Assembly: GCA_037447655.1 (NCBI GenBank)
Contig: JBBHKE010003103.1
Coordinates: 1-64,000 of the forward strand
From: Zygnema cylindricum
Taxonomy: Eukaryota; Streptophyta; Zygnematophyceae; Zygnematales; Zygnemataceae
Reading direction: 5' to 3'
DNA: 64,000 nt
Below the pieces are notes generated by a model, which saw only the letters and a program-made list of their open reading frames with translations, made no database searches and was not told the origin of the DNA. Below, piece by piece: positions 11,141-23,387 of the stretch. Each line of letters opens with the position of its first letter. Within the stretch, counting starts at the first letter, position 1. A program made the translations under genes and the position numbers.

Positions 11141-14100
11141 ATGGTGAGCTTTAGGTTTCCCTACTCTGTGAACTGCCACGTGTCAGCAATGACACTTGGC
11201 AGCTGATAGAGTTTCTGAATGTATACTATGTCGTGCTCCGCAATCATGTGCAGTTGTTTTGTGAGAGTGTCTTAATTTTCAAATACAGTTAACGTTTGTC
11301 AACCACTTGTGCAACTTTCTGGTTGTGCTATATTATTGCTGCCTGTCAACGAGGGAATGGTCACCTTGAATGGTTTTTTGTCAACCAACTTTCACGGGAA
11401 AATTTATGCACTTTTCTTCTGTATGTTTTCGTTGTGATTTCTTTTTTGATATTTTTGATGCGTTTGACGATAAAACTTTCCGTGAACAGTAGGTTTTTTC
11501 AAAAAATAGAAAATATATGTGACAAGCATTAGTATTTCTGGTTTACTGCCACAGGTGTTCAGACGCTTTGTGGAGGTTGGACGGGTGGCCATGATCAACT
11601 ATGGGCCAGAGTACGGCAAACTGGTGATTATTGTGGACGTTGTCGACCAGAACAGGGTGAGTAGACATAATTAATAGCTCCTTGCATGGCTGGGATAGGC
11701 AAATAAATTTTTCTAAGATGAAATTTGTTCCAAAACTAAGAGAACAGACGGCAGATCATATAATAGGTTTTTCTCTGTGGCAGATGATAGTATTTAGTTG
11801 TTGATTCATGTCTATGTCAGTATTCGTTTGGGTTTACTTACTCTAATTGAACTTTCAAATTATGTTTTGTAAGGATTAAACTGTTTTGCTTAACCTAATA
11901 GAGATTTTTTTATCCAGTTCGCCGTAATGCGTAAAATTCATTCAATGTGATTGTTCATCATCTGGAAGTATTTTCAAAAAGTGTAGTTTAGACTCAGGCA
12001 GCACTTTTCTGCTTCGTTTCACTCTAGAAATTACTCTTTATACCTGAATATCAAATCAATTCACCTGAAATCAATACTCCTGCAATATGTACCGACTAAC
12101 CTTGGCGTATCAATACCCCATTTTTGCCTTGCTGCAAGGATTTTGTTATTCTTGCTCATTACATCACTTGGTCAGCTATTAGAGTTGCAAGCTCATGGAA
12201 ACCAAGTCGTCATATGCCGGGGCAATGTCAATCTTGCGATTCAATAGCAGTTTAATAATCTTAATTATCAGAAGAGCAATAGTAGTGAATGAGGCCCATG
12301 GTTAAGGGCATCCTTGAGTAGCTGCATGACCCCTTTTAACCCTCGAAATGAGTTAGATTTCAGAGGTTGGATGCTCCATCGTTTTGTGTATTTTTCTGTA
12401 TAGGAGAAAATACATACTTCTTTTTGAATTCACAAACCTTGATGAGGTATTAGGAATGGTGAGGCATTTTGATTGATTCCACATGAACAATTCTGCTGTT
12501 GCCTTAGTTTGTTAATGTGGTTTGAGTTTCCATTCTCATTCTGAAAAGAAAATAAATGCTGGTCACAGCAGGACTTCAACCCTGGCCAAGTTTTTACTGA
12601 TTGCTAGAGCTTTCTAGGTGCATTTCTTGTGCCATTCTGAACTGAACTGTAACCTAGTTTTGTTGATTTTTATTAATTTTCTTATGGCAGTTAATTGTTT
12701 TTTACATATTCAGGTGTAAAATCTAACTTTAGTCAGTGCTGCCATCTTTTTAACTTCTGTCAAAAATTAGGTCATGTGGTCCACACTAATGGTTATCAAT
12801 TTTAATTGCAATGACTTAGAATGTATTGTCTGTACATAATTTTGTTCTCTCGGTGATTTTGTCTTGTTGTGCTGCTGGCTACAAAAATTTTCATCGAGAT
12901 GGTGTTGTAAAGTTTTTTTTCTAAAGAATCCTCCCTATGCACTATGCTTACTATGCAGGCTTTGGTGGATGCTCCTGATATGGTTAGGCGGCAAATTAAC
13001 TTTAAGAGACTGGCCCTAACAGACATCACTATTACAATCCAGCGTCTGCCCAAGAAGAAGGAGTTGACTGCAGCTATTGAGGCAGCTGGTAAGTACACTT
13101 GCTCAACGCAGTTAGTGTAAAGGGGTGATTAGTATTAAGCCGAAATTATCATGAATTAAACTAAAGTAGGGTAGTGTGACTGTCGATTTAAGGCCACTCC
13201 CTTCAATAGTTTTGAACACAGTTTTTAATGATTTTTGTCCAGAAAAAGTTGCAAATGAACCAGTATTAACAAACGGAAAACTATGAAAGGCTAGGCCAGG
13301 TAACGACAATTTTTTTGACCTATCATCTTTAATCTGGATGAATACTGAAGTAATTCTCAATGCAGATTTGCATGTTTTAGCCCTCCGTTATTCCAGTATT
13401 ATCCTGTTTTTTTTTTGGAGGCTGCTGTTCATGAGGAATTCCAAAAATACAGCTACTGGAAAGCTTTGTCCTTTTAAAAAATGCAGTTCTTGCCCGTGTT
13501 AATCGTCAATACAGTACAGCCCCTGTTGAGAATTCTTGGGAAAATTGTTAGATGAAGCATTCAATGTATTATTGGATGCCAGAATGGCCCGTTGTGATGT
13601 TTTGTCTGCATTCACTGGAGGCCCACTCATTCAGACCAGGGGGCGAGCTCTTTATGTCTTTCACATTTGCTGAGGTGTTTGTTTTATGTCGTACTTTTGA
13701 GTTTCTCTAGTGTTGCCGTTTACGTGTCTTTTCAATGTGAGCATGAGGCATGGGTTTTTGGTTTTTTATCTGTGTTTGTGGTGACATTTCTTTACAGTGT
13801 GCTTTTGCAAGTGTGCTTTCTTTTCTCTTTTTTTCTCTCTTCCTTTTTCCTCTTTTCGCTCATTGTATTTTCTCATTGTATATGATTTCTGCTTGCAGAT
13901 GTGAAGACCAAGTGGGAGGCAAGCTCGTGGGGTCGCAAGTTGACTGTTCAGAAGCGCCGTGCTGCTTTGAACGACTTTGACCGGTTCAAAGTCATGTTGG
14001 CCCGAGTCAAGGTAAATTAACAATCCGCCCCATTCTGTACATCTTGTATCATTATTAGGGTCAATGTTTTTTTCCACCTTTAAACTCGTCTCCGTACAAG

Positions 14101-14483
14101 TTTATCGTAATGTTGATTCAATGGTTGAGATGGAAAGATAAGCTTCTTGCCTTCAAATTGGCGGTCTCCAAATGAAATTTGGGCAGGTGCACACAGAGAG
14201 AAACTGATTCAAGTAGCGAAAAGACCATGAATGCCAATAGTGAACACGGTATAGAGGCCTATGAATTATAATTCATAAAGGAATTCTTTTGAAAATGTGT
14301 GCATCCATAGTATCTCTTTGGCTTATTTAATGCATCAATACTGGCTTGTTTCCTTCATTCTATTGCAAGACCTTGAAAGCGGCAACTGACGCCAGTGTTG
14401 GGCCTTGTTCTCTTTCTTTTTTTCCCTTCTTTTCTGGGGGGTCTGTGCAGAGAGCGGAACTGTTGAAGGGTGTAAAAGCTTAA
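11141..14483 (+). CDS. RPL14: 60S ribosomal protein eL14 (RPL14)
   Basis: Exons are 11141-11143 (the ATG alone), 11555-11656, 12959-13088, 13899-14011 and 14451-14483, giving 126 aa with consistent phases. The protein begins [20 protein letters not shown] and continues [53 protein letters not shown] and [14 protein letters not shown]. This is the plant eL14 sequence along its whole length. eL14 is a structural protein of the cytosolic large ribosomal subunit. Splitting the gene directly after the ATG is familiar in ribosomal-protein genes. The C-terminus ([10 protein letters not shown]) is slightly shorter than the roughly 134 aa of flowering-plant eL14. Introns 3 and 4 contain decayed MITE copies. 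Regulation is probably through the telo-box and pyrimidine-rich leader upstream. Confidence 0.96.
13130..13275. mobile_element. Degenerate MITE family B copy in RPL14 intron 3
   Basis: The block GGCCACTCCCTTCAATAGTT followed by GATTTTTGTCCAGAAAAAGT matches the interior of the family B elements at 8954 and 46359. The terminal repeats are not clear. Confidence 0.45.
14047..14250. mobile_element. Degenerate MITE family A copy in RPL14 intron 4
   Basis: The order of blocks matches the copies at 3636, 5329 and 60655: a TTTTTTCC run, a CTCCGTACAAG arm, a centre containing AAATTGGCGGTCTCCAAATG, a GTGCACACAGAGAG arm, and a worn AATAGTGAACACGGTAT end. It is more diverged than the other copies. Confidence 0.55.
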
Positions 14484-16068
14484 GTCAGTACAAGAAGGTT
14501 AAGGGGTGCCATTTTTGTATTTTCTAATGAAATGTTGGAATAGTTGGAAAGAATGTGCAAAGCATCCATAAATGAAGGCTATGCCACTTCAATTGATGTT
14601 ATTATGAATGTACGGCAGTGAGAGATGGGCCTACGAGCATTATTGTCAATGCTTTCAGCCTTTTTCCCACCTTGGAAGTTGCGATGATAGAATGTGTGCC
14701 TTTGAATCAAGTGCACAAATAATCTCTGCTGGATCTAGTGGAATGGCCCCTTTCACCTGTGTTATCATATCAATCCACAATCAATGCCTATTTTCTGCAA
14801 TAACCTTTCTCAACGATTTTTTCAGTATTTGGTCAATTTTGTGTCATCGACAATAAAGAGAGTTGTTGGCTAATCGTGTCGTAGTGATAATAGCGGTTTG
14901 CTTTTCTCAACCACTACTGTCGCTACTAGTTTTAAATATTTTGGGCAGTTAAAAAGGCAATCAATTTAATGTTGATGCAAGCAATTGAAAGGTTACAGTG
15001 TTGCCTGTCAATTGTGATGCTATGATTGAAAAATGAGAAGCTCTATTGTGAAGAAAATGTATTTTTAACTGCCGGAAAACGTCAAAGACTAAATAGTGAT
15101 GGGCAGTGTAATAAACTACATGAACGTCGATGAGCCAGCATGTCAGCCAATCAAAATGAGAAAGTGCCGATGTCATTTTCATAAGTAATGAGTAAATAAT
15201 CTTCATTGTATTAGACCACCTAAGTTGAGGAAATTTCAGGAATGCAGTTGTTTGGTTCGGTTCTGAAGATGCTATTGCCGATTCTCAGTATGTGTAGGTA
15301 GTTTGAAGCATTTTCACTTAGAGATCTGAAAAACATCGATAAAAAAATTTTAGCAGCTCTTTAGATGTGTAACTTTAAGAAATCAGTCTAGCGTGTGTGT
15401 CTATTTACTTAAAAATAATACTCAAAACAAATTTACTCTGTGGTGTGCATATTCATCACATTTACGTGTGGTTACAGCCATACCAATATTTATATAGCTT
15501 GTGGAATTTGGCAAGCAACAGTTACCATATCATTCAATGGTATGTGATTCCATTCACGCAGCTCCCAGCAGATCGACAAGCTAAAGGAAAAAGTTGAGTA
15601 CCAGAGACGTCACGTGTGAGAGCCATTTCTCTATTTTGTCTAGATTGGGCTGTTTCATTGCCCATCATTATTAGCCTTAAGGATTTATTAGTGTTAATGT
15701 CAAATTGGACGGGGCAGTGTAGTCCACCCGGTTAAACTGTTTGGTTAACACTATTTAACGATTTTCAGCCAAAAAGAGTCGTGACCTAATAGTATTATCG
15801 ACTGTAATCACGATGGCCAGGGAAGGAGCGAAATTTGTACTGACGATTTGAGGATTTGGATTGTAAAATTAAAAAGGTTGACAGTCAAATGGACAAGAGT
15901 TGCCATGACCTTACAATATTAATTTTTGGTTTATTTTCTTGCTTGGTTTTGGGGTGGGGGTAATCAGAGCAAACACATTCTGTAAATTAGGTTGTACGTT
16001 ATTTCGTAGGAATGCCATGAAACTGGGCATTAGAATGTATAGGAAATACTGAGCAGATTGAATTAAAA
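14484..16068. other. RPL14 3' flank and intergenic repeats
   Basis: The first 300 bases are probably the RPL14 3' UTR. After that I see only repeat debris. A family B right-end sequence (AATAGTGATGGGCAGTGTAA) lies near 15090, and a family B interior block with CCAAAAAGAGTCGTGACCTA lies near 15690-15815. No gene is recognised. Confidence 0.45.
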
Positions 16069-17553
16069 AGCGCGATGGTAAACCATCTGAGTCCAGGTGT
16101 ATAAAAGGCGTGGAATGGCCAAAACTAAAAAACTACAAGCAGCGCAATATAAAACAATGAAAGCAACGTGAACACATAAAAATGGCGCGTAAAACAAAAG
16201 CACCCAAACCCAAAAAGAAAAACACAACAACTCACTTAAACCAACACTACAACCCCAACCCCGACACAATTAAATATCTACAAAAAACCTCGTAAGTCCC
16301 CAAAGCCCTGAGGTGCACGTTGAGAGAGTTTCGGAACACGTTGACAATCCATAACCATAATAGCCGATCGAAAGGGGGATAGAAGCTTGCACTCGTTGTA
16401 AAGCCACAGATAAACGTTGACGACAAAAAGAAGTAAGGATTGAAGGAGAAGGGGTCGTTCGAAAGGGCACCAAGCACAAGTACAGAAACACTCATCCATC
16501 GCAACACCCAAGCAACAAATTATCTCGACCGCCTTTGAATAAAGTCATCCATGGGGTCCCAGTGTGCATAATCACGCTCCTTCACCTAGCGGCATTATGG
16601 GCGGCCACCCCAAAAAGTCAAGCTGCCTGACCAAAGACAGTAGCCAAAGTAGGGTTCGCCAAAACAACATTACCGAAGATGCAACGGGCACCATCGAGCG
16701 AAAAAACATCGATTCGCCGCGAGGGAATAATGTGAGAAACTTCTCGACGCACTAAAAAGCCCCCCTCCGAAGCAATAGTCACAATGGCGTCGTGAATAGT
16801 GTCATGAGCCTGGATGAATTCTCCCCCATGGGAGCAGCGAAGCAAATGGATGCCATCGGGCTCTAAGTCACGACCCTAAGTGCAAACTAGAGAGCTAAGT
16901 AAAGGAGGACGAGGGAGGGCAAGGCGTAACTGGAGGGCGACGGTGGATTGAGCAGGTGCGAATCAGAGAGTGGATAAAATAGGTGTAGCGGATAGCCAAG
17001 CTCCAATACCGAGTCCACCACAAGAGAGAAGACGGGCACGCGAAAAATCAGAGGGAAGCGCTTGGAGAAGCTCATATATAATGGCGGCGACAACCCGATA
17101 AAAAATTGATTCCTAGACAAGCGCAACGGATTTCGTAACAAGGGTGGAGAGAACAGGCATATCCACTAAGGCAGGAGGTGGAAGGGAACGTGTTGCGTCT
17201 GATAGGAAATGTTGGAAGGCATCACACCGTCTGAAACCCGAGGGACCACGGTGGCGAGAACGAGGGTGTCCCCTGCTAAGAAGCGAGAAACAAGAGTGGA
17301 GGCAATAAGGCACCAACTTCCCAAATAGGCAGCGGGAGCAACAGTGAGTCGATAATAAACCCAACCCCCCTGCAGGGACAGGGAGGGATGCTTGAATGCG
17401 GGCCAAAGGACTCCATGTATAGGAATGTAAGTGTTAAAAAAAAAAAAAAAACTTGCAGGATAAATTAAAAAGCACGATGGTAAACCATCTGAGAACCCTT
17501 TTGTACCCCCGGACTCAGATGGTTTACCATCGTGCTTTTTAATTTATCCTGCA
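16069..17553. mobile_element. Larger inverted-repeat element of the GATGGTAAACCATC family with a decayed ORF
   Basis: It starts with GCGCGATGGTAAACCATCTG at 16070 and ends with the inverted form at 17535, with a nested hairpin at its right end (17454-17553). It shares its left interior with the 280-bp copy at 2925. Near the middle, on the minus strand (16845-16618), is a peptide fragment with GGEFIQAHDTIHDAIVTIAS and IDVFSLDGARCIFGNVVLAN. A second relative lies on the plus strand at 32884-33078. The HDxIHDxxxxIxxExG...DIvxxDG pattern resembles C-terminal regions of some plant and fungal reverse-transcriptase-associated proteins, but that assignment is weak. Several short minus-strand frames at 16.25-17.4 kb are broken by stops. 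Confidence 0.55.
17454..17553. repeat. Perfect 40-bp-arm hairpin
   Basis: The left arm begins TGCAGGATAAATTAAAAAGC and runs through GGTAAACCATCTGAG (17454-17493). Its exact complement occupies about 17514-17553, separated by a roughly 20-base loop containing CCCTTTTGTACCCCCGG. It looks like two element ends fused head to head. A short poly-A run at 17436-17450 abuts it. Confidence 0.85.
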
Positions 17554-18264
17554 TCAAATTCAATTGAAAGAACAAACGACTTGTGTTTAATAACGAGCCA
17601 CGTCACCAAACATAGTTTAGTGTAGTTAATTCTAAAAATTGTTAACTAATAATTCACTAACTCCAATACCTACGGGCGGTGTAGCCGTGTAAGCTTACCC
17701 GACTCACCTCATGCTGACGTAAGCATGGCGTCAGGTCAAGGCCTGTCACGCTGACGCTAGGTGACAAGTGCCTACAGCGTCGTTTACGGTCTTCCCAGAA
17801 CAAATAGCTGCAACTATTTGAGGCCACCGGATAGTAGATCTGTGTTTGTACGCGTTTCTAGTTCCAGCGTTGGGAGTTTGGGACTACTTGAAGTACGGGC
17901 TGTCCTTTGTCCTTCAGCTGTCTGACGTGGAAAATCCATATTATACGTGCTGGGTGGGCGAATTTCACTCAAAAACGAAATAATAGGAATAGAAAGCCTG
18001 TACAAATTCGCACTTTTTGGACAAAGTAAATAAGTAAATAACAACTCAGCAAAAAAAAAAAAAAACGCTCTTCAAGGAGCGAAAGAGTGCAAAACGTTAA
18101 AACCGCTGCCGCATTTTGCTGCCCGTCGTAAACCTAATATCCACTCCGCGGTAAAAAAAAAAAGGGGAACGGGAAAAAGTCTTCCTGCGATCAAAGTAAA
18201 GCCGGCAGGTGATGAAAGTTACTGGATAATACAAACTTTGAATCTCCTACCTTGCCGAGGGCTC
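17554..18264. other. Upstream region of MED19
   Basis: Around 17580-17700 there is a block (GAGCCACGTCACCAAACATA ... AATAATTCACTAACTC) that recurs near 39725-39820 and 42225-42300, so part of this region is a repeat. A minus-strand frame at 17814-18044 is open but unrecognised. An A-run lies at 18051-18065. The proximal 200 bases before the MED19 ATG should hold its promoter and leader. I see no decisive motif. Confidence 0.4.
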
Positions 18265-18944
18265 ATGGCAGAGCCCTTGCAGAAGGAAGCAGATTCTTCA
18301 GCAGCACCTGTACGGACTCCGCCAGTAATAACTCCAAAAGAAGAAGAAAACAGAGCTACTGACATAAATAATAATCACATTTTTCGTTTGCTACGAGCCG
18401 CTCCAAGTAAATTCGGTTTTCTCTATCTTTTCATGATGTCTCAGCTTACTCAGCCCCAAAGACATCTGTATTTTTATTTATCTTTCGTTCTAAGAAAGTA
18501 AAAAATATTTTGCTGGAAGGTTTTCGGAGGCAGGATGAATGGTTGCTGAAGCATTAGCAGCGTGCTGACGTCAGCATGCTGATGTCAGCAACATATGCTC
18601 TTGCTCTCTATCAGCTTGTGATCCGCCCTCCATCTCGATTATATCCATCTAAATCTGGACTAAATCAAATGAGCTTAAACCAAAAGAGTTTACAGGCAAT
18701 TGTTCTCAGGTTCAGAAGCAATGCCAGGTGTTTTGCAATTTTCTGATTATTTTTGGCATGTTTGGTAGAGGAATTTAAAGTTACCACTCGTCCAGTTAAA
18801 ACTTCATCTGTCTGCTTATTATATCACAACGAGACAATGTTATTTGAACAGAGCATCATGCTCCGCGGTCATTGCCTTTTTTATTAGAATTTTTATTTTC
18901 ATTTGCATGGAAAAGTTTTTTCTCCTCTCCCCTTCTCTCTTCTC

Positions 18945-19018
<74 letters not shown>

Positions 19019-19374
19019 CCCCCCCTCTCTCTTCCTCTCCCTCTCTCTCACACACTCACACATACATGCAACCAAAACGACGGAAAACCACATACGTTTA
19101 GAGCGACACATACTTACAAGTACACACATGTACTCATTTATCTCTCTCACACACGAGCTTATCTATGCACACAGATGTACAAACCTCAATATGTACGTAC
19201 AAACATGCCTACATACATACACATGATTCATACATAAGTGCATGGATATATGCACAAAACTATTGTCTGTGACAGATTATGCATGGAGGCTGACGGAAAA
19301 TTCACCTGAAAGGCTGCATATGATCACTTTTAGGGTTCAGAATCCTCATCTATATGGCTGCTTCCTCTCTTTTC

Positions 19375-19435
<61 letters not shown>

Positions 19436-19436
19436 C

Positions 19437-19487
<51 letters not shown>

Positions 19488-21243
19488 TCTCTCTCTCTCT
19501 GGACGTATGCAGGACTAAAGGAAGTGACAGGCGCCGTAGATCTTATTTCTCACCATGGTTTGGCCCAGCAATTTGAAACGCTTTGTCATAAGCCTCTTCC
19601 GGCCTCTATAGCCGATTCAGCGTACCTCCAAAAAGTTGTAGGAGGTATTGACATTCGGAGGGGAGATGGTATGGAGCTCGGGCAACTCATTGAGAGACCA
19701 AATTTTGGATCATCAGAATCTTCACAAATAATTCCATTGAGTTTGGATGTACTTCAGTCGGCTTTCACTCTCAGGGATGGGCCGGCAGTTTTGCCCGAGG
19801 TAAGTAGTTGTATGACCTCTTTTTGAAAAATATGTTGGTATGACGAAAGCTTTTGCAGTAGATAAAAGTACTTTATCTCTTAACAATAAAGTACTTCATT
19901 TCTTTTTTTTTAGTGATTATTCCCTAGACCATGAGTATTTTGCTTCACAGCAACTGTGTGGTCAAAGCTGCAAGTTTCAGTGGACATTGTTGATGAATTT
20001 TGTTGCAGATCCTACCATTTTGTATGGTAAATTATGTGTTTAACGTTAATGGTTCCTTGGCAATGCACATTCTCTGTTTTGTCCATGTGCTCAGTATTGA
20101 CTTATGGCTCGTTGTGATAGTTAGTTAGATTTACAAGGTAAAATCAAATGTTAAGGTAAGTGAATGTTAGGTCAAATCTAAGGGCTTATCTCTTCTGGTT
20201 TAGCTCAGTACTTGGTAACAACAAGGTTTGGAGAAAGAGATGGACATGAGTTCTTTCATTTGTGTATCACACTGTAAATGAAGTTTTTGGTCTGTATTCC
20301 AAAAAATGCCTTATGGTTGAAAAGACATTAAGTTTTGCTGCTTACAAAAATATTTTTGTTTTGTTTTTTATTTCTTTTGTATTGCTTACAGAGTGAGAGA
20401 GGGCTCCCCACCATAAGCGGAGGTGCTGCTGAACAGCCTGAAGGGGAGAAGAAGAAGAAGTCTAAGGACAGACAAAAGGATAAAGACAGGGAAAAAAGGA
20501 AGGACAGGGACAAAGAGAAGCGGAAAGACAAATCTGAACAACTTGAAAATGGAGACGAGAAATCTCGGAAACACAAGAAAAAGGTTTGTGCCTGGGACAA
20601 TGTGTCCACGTGAAACGCAAAAAAAACTGTGTATATCATGCATCGAGTCGCAGAATTGTTTGTTTGCGGCAAAATTAAAAAAAATGCAGTGTATGGGCTC
20701 CTTAGGGTGCATGAAAATTGTTTGGCTCTTGGTTTTTTATATTTATGTTAGCTATCTGTGACTTATTGAAGTCCCCGCCACTTAATTATGCGTAGCATTC
20801 TGAGGATTTTGACCAATTGCGTCAATGTCGAGTTTGCCTCTTATTTTCCATTACAGAAAAGGAAACGAGATGGTGAGGAAGAAAAAACAAAGGATGGGGA
20901 GGATCGGAAGCACAAAAAGAAGGTCAGGCGCTAAACATGCTTGAAACCTTTTCAATAGCAATGACATAGAATGTATATAACATGACTTGCTTTTGCAAAT
21001 GTTCTAAATGCAGTTACCACGTAGTTCCAAAAGTAAGCCGTCTTTGACTAAGTTTTTGTGTTTTTCTTTGTCCACTAGTCTTAGTTATGCTCCTTCTCAA
21101 CCTACCATTCATCTTGGGAATTCTACTCATCTGTTTCCGTGAAGAACAAAGTCTTATCGAAGGTAGTAATTGTGGTTGTGCAGAGAAGCAAACAGACGGA
21201 TAAAAGTAGTGATAAAGGCATTCCTTTATCAAATGGATCTTAA
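18265..21243 (+). CDS. MED19: Mediator complex subunit 19 (plant type)
   Basis: The model has exons 18265-18415, 19513-19799, 20392-20583, 20857-20922 and 21184-21243 (251 aa, phases consistent). The conserved core is KEVTGAVDLISHHGLAQQFE, LCHKPLPASIADSAYLQKVV and IDIRRGDGMELGQLI, closely following Arabidopsis MED19. The C-terminal half is a Lys/Asp/Arg-rich tail (KDRQKDKDREKRKDRDKEKR, EKSRKHKKK), as expected for the plant subunit. MED19 lies in the Mediator head/middle region and links transcription factors to RNA polymerase II. The first exon is inferred: a donor at 18416 gives SKF-G-LKEVTG, matching the family KFG motif, while a stronger-looking donor six bases earlier, in the same phase, would lose KFG. 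Exon 4 could instead read on to a stop at 20934. Splicing to 21184 adds RSKQTDKSSDKGIPLSNGS. Intron 1 contains two long CT repeats. Confidence 0.87.
18921..19050. repeat. CT microsatellite in MED19 intron 1
   Basis: An almost pure (CT)n tract with a C-run near 19017-19025. Open frames through it are repeat artefacts (Ser/Leu or Arg/Glu runs). Confidence 0.95.
19378..19500. repeat. CT microsatellite abutting the MED19 exon 2 acceptor
   Basis: This (CT)n tract stops 12 bases before the exon 2 acceptor (AG at 19511-19512). It therefore serves as an extremely long polypyrimidine tract for that splice site. Confidence 0.92.
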
Positions 21244-21520
21244 TCAAACCTTCATTAATAAGCAGCAAGGGCGCATGTTTGTGATTATGGCAAACAGATC
21301 CAATAAGGTATTGTAATCTTGCCAAACTCTTATCAAGGAAAGGAGTTCAGAACATTCTGTTATGCTATTATACTTGTAAATATTTACAGACACTGGTAGG
21401 ATGGTTGGAAACTTGTGGTGCAAATGTTATTGTGTATTATTCATGGAACCTCCAGATTGATCTGATGATGTTCTGATCCTCTCGTCCCTAATTTCTGGTC
21501 GATTGATCTTTCTTGTTTTC

Positions 21521-21614
21521 CCCTCCTCCCCTCCCCCCCTCTCCCTCTCCTCCCTCCATCCCTCCCTCCCGCCTCCCTCCCTCCTCCTCCTCCTCCTCCT
21601 CCTCCTCCTCCTCC
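21521..21614. repeat. TCC/CCT-rich polypyrimidine tract
   Basis: Runs of CTCCCT and (CCT)n with almost no purines, followed to about 21760 by a C-rich, G-poor segment (CCATCCATCC, CCACCACCATCC). It could be a leader or a structured tract, but no start of a gene follows that I can identify. Confidence 0.75.
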
Positions 21615-23387
21615 CTCCAAACGTTCCGGTCAAACGTCGACCATCCATCCAAAACAACCAAACGTCCCGTCTCCAGCCTCCAATCCGAATCACCAACCAA
21701 TCAAATCCATCCACCACCATCCGATCCGCTCACCCGTCATATCCATTCTTGCAGTCATCCACCTTTGGTCCGATTTTCCAGTGCCTTTGTCAAGCCCTGT
21801 TGCTCACAGACTGGGCACCGATCGATCGTCAAGCACTTCTTCAGTCTATTCTTTCATGCTTTATTCTTTTTAATGTATACAAATGAATAACAGTAGCATT
21901 TTGCGGTACTCTTTTCGGCCGTTGTACCTTTTTTATGGCGTCGATTGTACACTGTTCAGCGAATAGATTAAAGTTAGAAGATCGGGTCGTTGTGAGGGTT
22001 TTTTTAGGGATTCTCGAGGTTGTTAACGGGATGTCCTCGAGAGGAGAAAAAAAAAAGTGATTTTTACATGCTGTCCTATGAAAAAAAAAGTGATTTTTTT
22101 ATCCGTCCTTTGTTTACTCTTTAAGTTGTGATGATTTACAAGGCAGGTCACGATCTTCCAGTTCAGTTTTAGGGTTTGTAAATGTCCTCCTTGTTCACAC
22201 AAATGTGAAATACCAAGGACTTCTTGCGATGCCCTTTTTTTTTTTTTTTTTTTTTTTAATTTCCAATGGAACCTTTGGAAAATTCATTTTGGTGTATGGG
22301 CATTTTCTTTGAATGATGTCCTTTGTTTCTTAGTCCGTAACTTTTTATCTTGTATTAAACATAACGAGTCGGTTGCTGCTCAAATTCACCTAACCCAAAA
22401 AAATCGTTAAACCATGTTTTTTTTGGACTAAATTCACTTGTTTGTCGTTTGTTTGAGATCTTGGTATGTAATCTTAATTGGTAATATAATGTAAAAGCCT
22501 CTATCGCAAAGACCTGTGAGCCTCACACATAGTTTCAATTCTAGGTGAATGGACATTGTCAGAATCGCAAATGCAAACTACTTTCGTTTGTAAGTTAAAA
22601 ATAATGCCGTCAAGAAGAGTCTGGTGTTTTTTTTTCTTTTTTTCTTTTCTTTTTTCTGGTTGTTCAGTTCGATGCATAATTATTTTGGTCAGTGGAAAAT
22701 TATATTACGGGTGTTGCTGTTTCAGTAAAACCTCTTCTATATACTGTTTGTGAGGAATGTTCTCTGGCGGACCTGTGAAAATTGTAAGGCAGTAGGATTC
22801 TAGATTTGGGGTCTCCTAAGGGCTATTTTCTGAGAATGGAACTAAGCTTCAGTAGATTAATCTTTGTTTTTACTCTTAGGAAGTTGGCTTTAATGCAGAT
22901 TTTGCGTTGGGTAATAAGTAAACAGCAATGGAAAAACTTTTTAGTTACAACAATGGCTGAAGATAGAATGACTTTAATAGAGAAAAGCAAGAAAGACATC
23001 AATTACACTCGAGAAAAAGTCTGCAGTTAATAAATGCAATATAATCTAAACAAAGGCGTTAGGGCCACCCAATATGTATCTTCCAAGACACCAACTTTCA
23101 CTTACTGCGAAATGCAGTCTACACAACAAAATGACCCCAAACTAAACCGTGGTGTTGACCACTGTGTGTGCAAACAACTCACATAATTTCATGCAAAACG
23201 CCTTCGTAAACTTAGAGATATTCACCAAACAATATCACTGAAAATGCACAATTGTGTCCTTGAATCCTAGAGAGGAACACGAAAAAGTGTCTTAGTCCCA
23301 GTTTATATACAAATAGCCTACATTACTTGTTTACTAACCAGTTAGATTACTGTACCGTATTGGACGTTACTACACCAAAGTACTCTT

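Noticed and set aside
12560-12600. B-box-like sequence suggesting a tRNA-derived SINE in RPL14 intron 2
   Set aside because: The T-arm does not pair properly and no A-box or cloverleaf can be drawn.
17814-18044. Minus-strand frame with METxxTNTDLL-like text upstream of MED19
   Set aside because: Short, no motif, no splice partner, and in the likely MED19 promoter.
18840-19237. Overlapping Ser/Leu-rich and Arg/Glu-rich open frames on both strands
   Set aside because: They are translations of the CT microsatellite in MED19 intron 1.
21427-21890. Open frames on both strands around 21.5-21.9 kb
   Set aside because: Driven by the TCC/CCT tract. No domain, splice pattern or homologue is recognisable.
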